From contig JAMORJ010000041.1 in NCBI GenBank assembly GCA_027063595.1, positions 1 to 40,404 of the forward strand: a DNA stretch of 40,404 nt. The letters are read 5' to 3'. Source of the DNA: Nautiliaceae bacterium. Its GTDB lineage: Bacteria > Campylobacterota > Campylobacteria > Campylobacterales > Nautiliaceae. The translations under genes were made by a program, and so were the position numbers. Under the pieces are notes generated by a model. That model was not told the DNA's origin, ran no database searches, and worked only from the letters and a program-made list of their open reading frames with translations. Shown here in pieces: positions 1 to 6,697 of this stretch (within the stretch, counting starts at the first letter, position 1; each line of letters starts with the position of its first letter).

Positions 1-3
1 GGA

Positions 4-58
4 ATGCCCGAGAAGGCTGTCACGGCTTTCAAAAAAGCCGATGGCAGTAAAAGGGTGT
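4..58 (+). other. Candidate structured RNA/ssDNA element: 13-bp hairpin enclosed by an outer helix
   Basis: CTGTCA-CGGC-TTT (17-29) pairs with AAA-GCCG-(A bulge)-TGGCAG (34-47); ATGCCC (4-9) can pair with GGGTGT (53-58). Locally GC-rich. The same bases can also be read as a truncated ORF tail (GMPEKAVTAFKKADGSKRV*). Confidence 0.3.
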
Positions 59-188
59 AGTATGTCCTCTTCCCCGAGGCTTTGGTATGGAGTTAGTCTT
101 CTATTTTGTCTTCAAAAGCATTTGCAAATGTTTTTTAAGAAAATATTTCCGATGTTACAAAAAGAATTTATTTAGAAAGGAGTTAGAA

Positions 189-563
189 ATGGCACACAGG
201 GGTGCTTTTATTTTAATTGATGGAAAAAAAGAGAAAAGAATATATGGAAGAAATTTAACAAGTCTTCATGCGATTTTATTACTAGACTATGCTTTAGATA
301 CAAAAATCAATAAATTAAAAAGAGCGAAAGAATTGTTTTCTATCATTTCTTCTATTGATAAAAGAGAAAAAATCGACGAAGAGGATTTGGAAAGCAAAAT
401 AATTGTGGATAAAAACGAAAATAAAATAGAATTCTACCTTTCTAATAAAAGGGTAGAATTTAAAAGATTCGTGCAACACGCAAAAGCTTTTTTAGAAGAA
501 GAAGATTATGAAGAATTTGAAAAATTCGTAGAAAAATTAAGAAAAAAAGTGCAAAAAATATAA
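189..563 (+). CDS. Hypothetical protein (MAHRGAFILIDGKK...)
   Basis: ATG at 189 directly follows the leader TTAGAAAGGAGTTAGAA; the longer 87 start is less likely. Confidence 0.7.
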   Translation: MAHRGAFILIDGKKEKRIYGRNLTSLHAILLLDYALDTKINKLKRAKELFSIISSIDKREKIDEEDLESKIIVDKNENKIEFYLSNKRVEFKRFVQHAKAFLEEEDYEEFEKFVEKLRKKVQKI

Positions 564-586
564 ATCAAATTAGAAAGGAGTTAGAA

Positions 587-670
587 ATGGAATTAGTTTT
601 AGTAGGAACATTTATGATTATCTACGGCATTTTTAAATTTAAACAAGCTCAAGAACGCTTTGCGTTCTAA
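587..670 (+). CDS. 27-aa micro-ORF, hydrophobic N-terminus (MELVLVGTFMIIYGIFKFKQAQERFAF)
   Basis: Preceded by the same leader TTAGAAAGGAGTTAGAAATG; stop lies inside a strong hairpin. Confidence 0.55.
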   Translation: MELVLVGTFMIIYGIFKFKQAQERFAF

Positions 671-678
671 GGAGCTTG
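644..678 (+). promoter_or_regulatory. Hairpin sequestering the SD of the second micro-ORF
   Basis: CAAGCTC-A-AGAACGC-TTT-GCGTTCT-AAG-GAGCTTG; the SD AAGGAG (669-674) overlaps the 3' arm; next ATG at 681. Confidence 0.6.
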
Positions 679-680
679 TT

Positions 681-767
681 ATGACTGAGATAATCGTTTT
701 TGCAAATTTAGTATTTTTATTTTTTAGTGTAGTTTTAGTTAGATTAGCACATGCTGGAAAAATTTAA
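681..767 (+). CDS. 28-aa single-TM micro-ORF (MTEIIVFANLVFLFFSVVLVRLAHAGKI)
   Basis: ATG 7 nt after AAGGAG; hydrophobic; downstream of the coupling hairpin. Confidence 0.5.
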   Translation: MTEIIVFANLVFLFFSVVLVRLAHAGKI

Positions 768-787
768 AAAATTAGAAAGGAGTTAGA

Positions 788-1387
788 ATGAGATTTAGTG
801 AAAGTATTAAAAACATTAGTATAGCACTTAATAAAGTAATAGCTGAAGTTAAAGATGTATCAAAAACAGAAGAGGGTTTTGGATATAAATACGCAAGTTT
901 AGACAATATTTTAAAAATGTTAAGACCTTTGCTTGCAAAAAATGGACTTGCAATGCTTCAAAGTCAAGAAGTTAAAGATGAAGAAATTATAGTAAAAACC
1001 TTACTCACTCATACAAGTGGGGAATGGATAGAAGTAACGGCAGCAGCTCCATTTGAAAACTTAAAAGGAATGAATAGTTTTCAGGTTATAGGAGCTGGAA
1101 CTACATATCTACGCCGCTATTCAATAGCAAATCTATTTGCAATAGCAAGTGAAGAAGACACAGACGCAAGTCCAAAAGCAAATCAAGATGTAAAAAATAC
1201 AGCAAAAAAAACTCAGCAAACACAAGAACAAAATTGGGAACAATTAGGAATTAGTTTTGAAAAGACAAAAAACGGGTTAGTCGCAATTGAGACAATTAAA
1301 GGTGCAATCTTTAAAAATAAAGAGTTATTAAAAAAAGCAGGGTTTAAATGGAATAACGAACTTAAATCTTGGGTTAAGCCTGCTTAA
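788..1387 (+). CDS. ERF-family single-strand annealing recombinase
   Basis: GFGYKYASLDNILKMLRPLLAKNGLAMLQ...GAGTTYLRRYSIANLFAIASEEDTDA is the typical ERF core; shared leader upstream. Confidence 0.9.
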   Translation: MRFSESIKNISIALNKVIAEVKDVSKTEEGFGYKYASLDNILKMLRPLLAKNGLAMLQSQEVKDEEIIVKTLLTHTSGEWIEVTAAAPFENLKGMNSFQVIGAGTTYLRRYSIANLFAIASEEDTDASPKANQDVKNTAKKTQQTQEQNWEQLGISFEKTKNGLVAIETIKGAIFKNKELLKKAGFKWNNELKSWVKPA

Positions 1388-1388
1388 T

Positions 1389-1415
1389 AAGCCAAAGCCT
1401 TGGGCTTGGCTTTTC
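1389..1415 (+). terminator. Rho-independent terminator
   Basis: AAGCCAA-A-GCC-TTG-GGC-TTGGCTT followed by a T-rich tract. Confidence 0.55.
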
Positions 1416-1489
1416 TTCAAAACATTCAAAAATCACTGACACAAATCTAAAACAAGATAAATTAAAAGATTGTTAGAAAGGAGTTAGAA

Positions 1490-2419
1490 ATGGCATTAGT
1501 AGAATTCATTGAAAAAGGTTTAATTAAAAATAATGAATTAGATAATACATTGGGAGATAGAAAAACTTATATTGGCGCAAGCGATATTGGAGGATGTTTA
1601 AGAAAAGCGTATCTTGATAAAGTTTCTCCAAAAGAAAAAGAAGCTCAAGAACTTACAATTTTATTAAGAGGACATTTAGCGGAAGATTTGGTTGCAAAAG
1701 CTCTTGATGCACAAGGGGTTAAATATCAAACTCAATTAGAACTTCAAGAAGACTTTATTAGGGCTCATTTAGATTTTGTATTTTGTTCCTCAAAAGAATG
1801 TGTGGTTGTTGAGGTTAAAAGCACAAACAATATCCCTGATACTCCATATAGTAGCTGGGTTTTACAAATTCAGCTTCAGATGTATTTGGCTCAAAAACAT
1901 TTTGGACTTAAAACAAGGGGATATATTTTAGTTCTTAATCTCAACACAGGAGAGATGAAAGAATTTTCTATTGAGCCTGATGAAACATTACAAGATATAG
2001 CACTTAATAGGGCAAAAGCTTTATGGGACGCTTTACAAAATAGCACTGAACCTGAAGCAGAAGAGCAATTATATTGCTCTAAATGCCCTTATAAGGACAC
2101 TTGTCCTCTATTTCAAGCAGAAGAGATACATTGTGAGGAGTTAGAAAATTTAGTTAATGATGTAGCTTTTTTAGAAAGCCAGAAAAAAGAAATTGACAAA
2201 GAGCTTAAAATAAAAAAAGAAAAGCTATTAGAGTATCTTGAAGCAAAAGGTATTAAAAAAGCGAAAATCGCAGATTATTTAGTATCAGTTACTGCTTCAA
2301 GTAGTTTTGTTTCTCTTGATACTACAAAACTTAAAAAAGAAGCTCCTGAACTTTATGAGGAATTAATTGCTAAATTTGGGAAACAAATTGTTAGAAAAGG
2401 GAGCTTAAAAATTAAATAG
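1490..2419 (+). CDS. PD-(D/E)XK exonuclease, Cas4/RecB-like with Cys cluster
   Basis: GASDIGGCLRKAYL, RGHLAEDLV, HLDFVF..VVVEVKS, QIQLQMYL, and C-terminal CSKCPYKDTCP. Confidence 0.85.
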   Translation: MALVEFIEKGLIKNNELDNTLGDRKTYIGASDIGGCLRKAYLDKVSPKEKEAQELTILLRGHLAEDLVAKALDAQGVKYQTQLELQEDFIRAHLDFVFCSSKECVVVEVKSTNNIPDTPYSSWVLQIQLQMYLAQKHFGLKTRGYILVLNLNTGEMKEFSIEPDETLQDIALNRAKALWDALQNSTEPEAEEQLYCSKCPYKDTCPLFQAEEIHCEELENLVNDVAFLESQKKEIDKELKIKKEKLLEYLEAKGIKKAKIADYLVSVTASSSFVSLDTTKLKKEAPELYEELIAKFGKQIVRKGSLKIK

Positions 2420-2472
2420 TTTCTTCTTTTTCCCTTTTCCCTTTAAAAAATAAAAATTAGAAAGGAGTTAGT

Positions 2473-3330
2473 ATGAGCAAATTGAAAGAAATTAGAAAAG
2501 AATTTGAAAACATTTTAAAAGACCTAAAAGAAGAGATGTTAAACAACCCTCAATGGATTAAAGATTGGTCTATTAATTTAAGAAACTTCATTACAAAACG
2601 TTCTTACAGCGGAATAAATATTTTAATCTTGTCAAAAACTATGACTATTAAAGAACATAAAATTCCTTTCTTCATCACATTCAAACAGGTTCAAAAAAAG
2701 GGTTGGAAAGTTAGAAAAGGAGCTAAAAGCTATCCTATATTTTTTTATAAATCTATTGAAAAAGCAATTGAGAAAAAATACCTTGATGTTGATGAAGAGG
2801 GCAATGAAGTTGAAAAAATTGAAATAAAAAAAATAACAATCCCTATTTTAAAAAAATATCATGTCTTTAATATGGAAGACATTGAGGGAGATTTTGAAAT
2901 TGAAAGTGATGAGGTAAAAGAGCCAGAATGGAGTAAATTGCTAAATAACGCAAAAACATACATAAACATTGTTTATGGAAACCCAGCTTACTATCCGGCT
3001 AAACATATCGTAACAATGCCGCATATTAAAGATTTCGAGAGTATTGACGCATATTTTGCAGCATTGTTTCACGAATTAACACACAGCACTAAAAAATATC
3101 TTCCAAGAGATTTAAGCTACGCAGAAGAGGAACTTGTCGCAGAACTTGGAAGCGTTTTTTTGTGTAAACACTTTAATATTGAATATCCTTTAAGTAGACA
3201 CGCTGGATACTTGAAAAGCTGGGGAGAAAAAGTTGAGGACAAAAAATTTTACACAATCCTCAAACACGCTTTTAAATCAATGGAATTTTTACTTGAAAAA
3301 TTAGAAACCCAAGCGGCTTTAACCGTTTGA
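2473..3330 (+). CDS. ArdC-like antirestriction protein (ssDNA-binding N-domain plus zincin metallopeptidase)
   Basis: N-terminal RSYSGINILILS...TFKQVQKKGWKVRKGAKSYPIFFYK; C-terminal FHELTHSTKKYLPRD..YAEEELVAELGSVFL (HExxH). Confidence 0.87.
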   Translation: MSKLKEIRKEFENILKDLKEEMLNNPQWIKDWSINLRNFITKRSYSGINILILSKTMTIKEHKIPFFITFKQVQKKGWKVRKGAKSYPIFFYKSIEKAIEKKYLDVDEEGNEVEKIEIKKITIPILKKYHVFNMEDIEGDFEIESDEVKEPEWSKLLNNAKTYINIVYGNPAYYPAKHIVTMPHIKDFESIDAYFAALFHELTHSTKKYLPRDLSYAEEELVAELGSVFLCKHFNIEYPLSRHAGYLKSWGEKVEDKKFYTILKHAFKSMEFLLEKLETQAALTV

Positions 3331-3390
3331 GGTTTTTTAGAAAGAAGTTAGTAATAGATTATAAAACATTTAAGCGTCTTTATTTATTTA

Positions 3391-3416
3391 ACCCCAAGCC
3401 TTGGGCTGGGTTTTTT
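3391..3416 (+). terminator. Rho-independent terminator after the ArdC-like gene
   Basis: CCCAAGCCTTGGGCTGGG then TTTTTT. Confidence 0.65.
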
Positions 3417-3467
3417 ATTTATACTTATTTCATACTAATATCGGTGTGTAATAAGTATAAATAAAAA
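3412..3467. repeat. 18-bp perfect inverted repeat, 20-nt spacer, between convergent genes
   Basis: TTTTTATTTATACTTATT (3412-3429) vs AATAAGTATAAATAAAAA (3450-3467). Confidence 0.75.
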
Positions 3468-3497
3468 GGAAGAAAAAAAGAAGAGAATTTCTAAAAA

Positions 3498-4127
3498 CTA
3501 CTGTTTTGCAGCGTTCTCTTTTAAAAATCTTCTAAATTCGTTTCTAAGCGAAGTCCACTTTATGAGGTATTTAGCTCTTACTTTATCTTTAAATATGTTA
3601 AATGTAAAGTCTTTTAATTCTTTTAATGCTTTTTCAAATTCATTTAAAAGCTCAATCCATTCTTTCGCTTTATTACTTCTTTTAATTTTATCGTTAAATG
3701 TGTCAATTCTTATAAGGGCTTCAAATAATACATCCTCATCCTCATCGTTGCTTACAAACACCTCAACCATAGGAGAATTTACCCTGTTTATAAGTCTTAT
3801 TTTTGTATTTACTGCAGTTGCAAGAAGCCTTGAGTAATCAACATCCCCAAATTCTTTTGTAAATTCAATAATTTTTTTTGCAGTTTCTAAAACTTTGTTA
3901 AATTTTTCTTCAATCGCTTTTTTATCTTCATCTCCTATTTGAAATCCCCAGAGTTCCATCACGGCTTCTTTAATATATGCCGCCTCTCTCGTAATTTTTG
4001 CAAATCTATCCCTTATAATCGGAGAATTAAAAACATATACCACGCTATTGCTAGGATTTTCTCTTATAACTTGAATTTTTTTAGCTTTGTAAGCGCTTGG
4101 ATTAATGTTTAGTTTTTTTTGTGCCAT
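3498..4127 (-). CDS. Hypothetical protein (209 aa)
   Basis: Intact ORF; two tandem CTAACTCCTTTT leader motifs upstream on the coding strand. Confidence 0.75.
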   Translation of the reverse strand: MAQKKLNINPSAYKAKKIQVIRENPSNSVVYVFNSPIIRDRFAKITREAAYIKEAVMELWGFQIGDEDKKAIEEKFNKVLETAKKIIEFTKEFGDVDYSRLLATAVNTKIRLINRVNSPMVEVFVSNDEDEDVLFEALIRIDTFNDKIKRSNKAKEWIELLNEFEKALKELKDFTFNIFKDKVRAKYLIKWTSLRNEFRRFLKENAAKQ

Positions 4128-4175
4128 TCTAACTCCTTTTTCTAAAAATTTTCTAACTCCTTTTGAAGTATTTTA

Positions 4176-4430
4176 TTATATAGTTTCTTTAACCATTTTC
4201 TCAATTACTTTTAGTAATTTTTGGGCAATTTTTTCAAAATTCTCCTCATACAACTTCGGTTCTATTAAAACTACCTCATTTCTGTCAAAACCGCACATAG
4301 CATATACTTTTTGTGTTTTAAGCTCAAGAAAATAGTTATCCCTTAACGGGATAAAAGTGTTTTTAAATTCTTTAACCAAGACTCTCATATTTGAAATACC
4401 ATTTCTCATATCAATTCTTTTTTTTACCAT
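4176..4430 (-). CDS. Hypothetical protein (84 aa)
   Basis: Operon context with abutting ORFs. Confidence 0.6.
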   Translation of the reverse strand: MVKKRIDMRNGISNMRVLVKEFKNTFIPLRDNYFLELKTQKVYAMCGFDRNEVVLIEPKLYEENFEKIAQKLLKVIEKMVKETI

Positions 4431-4624
4431 TACATTTCCTCTAATTTAAGCTTATATACATTGCCAATAATTAAATACTCAATTTTTTTGTTTCTTCTTC
4501 TCTTTTTTTTTGCTTTTTGTGCTTTTTTAATAATTGGTATGGGAACTTTTGAAGTTTTATCAAATTTATATCCTTGGATTGAAAATCCAAGTTTTTTGGC
4601 TTGGGAAATTGGTATTTTAATCAT
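4430..4624 (-). CDS. Hypothetical basic protein (64 aa)
   Basis: Overlaps the upstream ORF's stop by 4 nt; Lys/Arg-rich. Confidence 0.6.
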   Translation of the reverse strand: MIKIPISQAKKLGFSIQGYKFDKTSKVPIPIIKKAQKAKKKRRRNKKIEYLIIGNVYKLKLEEM

Positions 4625-4821
4625 TCTTCAAATCCAAATTTTCTTTTAAATTCTCTTACCTTTTCGATATCATAAGCTCCCCGTTTTATAATATGACCGC
4701 TTTTTAGATAAATTACTATCTCATATTTGTTAGCTGCTTGAACATTGATTTCAAATGAAACCACTTCGTTTTTTTGAAGATAGAAATTTGGTTCTATCTG
4801 TATTAAATTAATATAACTCAT
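4621..4821 (-). CDS. Hypothetical protein (66 aa)
   Basis: 4-nt overlap with the 4430 ORF; abuts the 4822 ORF. Confidence 0.6.
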   Translation of the reverse strand: MSYINLIQIEPNFYLQKNEVVSFEINVQAANKYEIVIYLKSGHIIKRGAYDIEKVREFKRKFGFEE

Positions 4822-5076
4822 TTATTCTTCCTTAAAGAATTTTTCTTTCATTTCTTTTAAAATTTCTTCAACTTCGCTCATTATTCTATCATGTAAAATT
4901 TCAGCTATTTTTGATTTTTTATTTGCATCATATTTATAATTATAAGCAATTTCGAATTTTTTCATTTCTTCTTTTGTAAATGGTATACATAATCTGGTTT
5001 TTATTATTTTTTCAGCAATTTCTTTTAGTTCTTTTTCTTCTATCTTTTTATTTTGAAAATTTGTTTGGTTTTCCAT
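4822..5076 (-). CDS. Small protein, possible ribbon-helix-helix regulator
   Basis: MENQTN...TRLCIPFTKEEMKKFEIAYNYKYDANKKSKIAEILHDRI has an RHH-like strand-helix-helix pattern; start at internal ATG 5076. Confidence 0.5.
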   Translation of the reverse strand: MENQTNFQNKKIEEKELKEIAEKIIKTRLCIPFTKEEMKKFEIAYNYKYDANKKSKIAEILHDRIMSEVEEILKEMKEKFFKEE

Positions 5077-5213
5077 TAAATTCCTTTTTGTTAAAAGGTT
5101 AACTATGAAAATTTTAACAAAAAGTAAATTATATTTCAATATGTATAAGTTACATAAAAACAAAATAAAGAGAATTTTCAAGAAAAATAAGGAAAAATAG
5201 GGAATAAAAAGTA

Positions 5214-5234
5214 TAGATTATGTAATATAATCTA
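5214..5234. promoter_or_regulatory. Perfect inverted repeat in a divergent intergenic region (candidate operator)
   Basis: TAGATTAT-GTAAT-ATAATCTA between the 5076 (-) gene and the integrase at 5362 (+). Confidence 0.5.
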
Positions 5235-5361
5235 AATTTTTTTGATACAATTCAATTATTAATTACAAAAATTTAGCAAGAAACAACAAAAATTAGGTTT
5301 AAAATAAAAAAAACTAATTTAATGAAATTTTTTTGATTTAAAAAAACAGGAGTTTTAAGAA

Positions 5362-6321
5362 ATGTGTAAAAATAATACTTTGCAAGAATTGCAAAAATGG
5401 AGAGATAGATATTTTCAATATTTAGAGATAAAAGGTGTTTCTAAAAATACTATAAAATCGTATCAAAGAGCCATTAGTTGTTTTTTTGATTTTTTAAGGG
5501 AAGAGTTTTTGGGTAAAAATAGCTTAAATTACTTAAAGTGGGAAGATTTTAATAAATTTATGTTTTTAGCTTTTTTACAAAAATTAAAAAGTAAACTAAA
5601 CGAAAAAAGTCAGAATTTATACTTACGCATAATTAAAAATTTTCTAAAATTTATCGCTGAAAACAACGAAGAGGGTATAGATCCTTACTATAAGATAGAA
5701 AACTTAACCATTAAAGAACCTCAAAACGAAATAATAACCTTTGAAGAAAATGAAATAGATAGGATTGATTACTATCTTTTTAAAAAACTTGAAAGCACTA
5801 AAGAATATTCTAAATACAAAAACCTTTTATGTATTTTATTTATTCGATTTACTGGCATGAGAGCCGAAGAGTGTTTAGGGTTAAAAATAGAAAATATATC
5901 AATTCAAGAAGATGGAATAAAACTCATGGTAAGGGGAAAGGGCAATAAAGAAAGAATTTTATATCTTGATGTATCATTTCTGCCTTATCTAAAAAGAATG
6001 CTTAACTTAAGAGAAGAAAACAAAATAACAAGTGATTATTTATTTGCTACCAAAAAAAATAAAAAATTAACTTTTCAAGGACTTTATAGAGCAAATAAAA
6101 AGTTTTTGCAAAAAATTGGAATTAAAAATCCAAAAAAATATGGACTTCATACGTATCGTCATACGTTTGCGTCGCTTTTGGTAAACGAAGACGTAAACCT
6201 TGAAACGATCAAAGAAATATTAGGTCATTCGAATATTGTGACAACAAGTAAATATTATGCCAAAACTAACGAAAAAGCAAAGAAAAGAAGCATGTTAAAC
6301 ATTCAAAGAAAAAAAATGTAA
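5362..6321 (+). CDS. Tyrosine recombinase/integrase (XerC/D-like)
   Basis: N-terminal SAM-like core-binding region (YLEIKGVSKNTIKSYQRAI); catalytic GMRAEE, HTYRHTFAS, LGHSNIVTTSKYY. Confidence 0.95.
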   Translation: MCKNNTLQELQKWRDRYFQYLEIKGVSKNTIKSYQRAISCFFDFLREEFLGKNSLNYLKWEDFNKFMFLAFLQKLKSKLNEKSQNLYLRIIKNFLKFIAENNEEGIDPYYKIENLTIKEPQNEIITFEENEIDRIDYYLFKKLESTKEYSKYKNLLCILFIRFTGMRAEECLGLKIENISIQEDGIKLMVRGKGNKERILYLDVSFLPYLKRMLNLREENKITSDYLFATKKNKKLTFQGLYRANKKFLQKIGIKNPKKYGLHTYRHTFASLLVNEDVNLETIKEILGHSNIVTTSKYYAKTNEKAKKRSMLNIQRKKM

Positions 6322-6343
6322 TTTTTTATTTAGGAGAAATAAA

Positions 6344-6631
6344 ATGAGAATAACATACGTTAAATTTTCAAATGATATAGAACCAGTGGTAGAATTAGAT
6401 GAATATGATAAATTCTGGCTTAAACAAATGTTTAAAAATTTAAAAAAATTACCAGAGGAAATAGAAATAAATTTTTACAAAGAAAAGGATTATTATATTC
6501 CGATTTTTCCAAATGAAAATAAAAATCCCGACTACATCGGTATTTTTTCGAGAGAAGAAATTATAGATATAATAAAAAATTCAAAAAAAAGAAATAAAAA
6601 ATTTTATTTCGAGATTTTGGTGGAACGATGA
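6344..6631 (+). CDS. Hypothetical protein (95 aa)
   Basis: ORF with SD (AGGAGAAATAAAATG) downstream of the integrase. Confidence 0.6.
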   Translation: MRITYVKFSNDIEPVVELDEYDKFWLKQMFKNLKKLPEEIEINFYKEKDYYIPIFPNENKNPDYIGIFSREEIIDIIKNSKKRNKKFYFEILVER

Positions 6632-6697
6632 AATGAAACTAAACTTATTCTTTTACTTAACATAAGATATATTCTCTTTAATTGGTTTGTTCTTCTC

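Noticed and set aside
1490-2419. Cas4 as part of a CRISPR system
   Set aside because: No other cas genes or arrays; pairing with ERF points to a recombination/exonuclease module.
3562-3837. Plus-strand ORF antisense to 3498-4127
   Set aside because: Lies inside a well-supported opposite-strand gene; AT-rich composition favours antisense ORFs.
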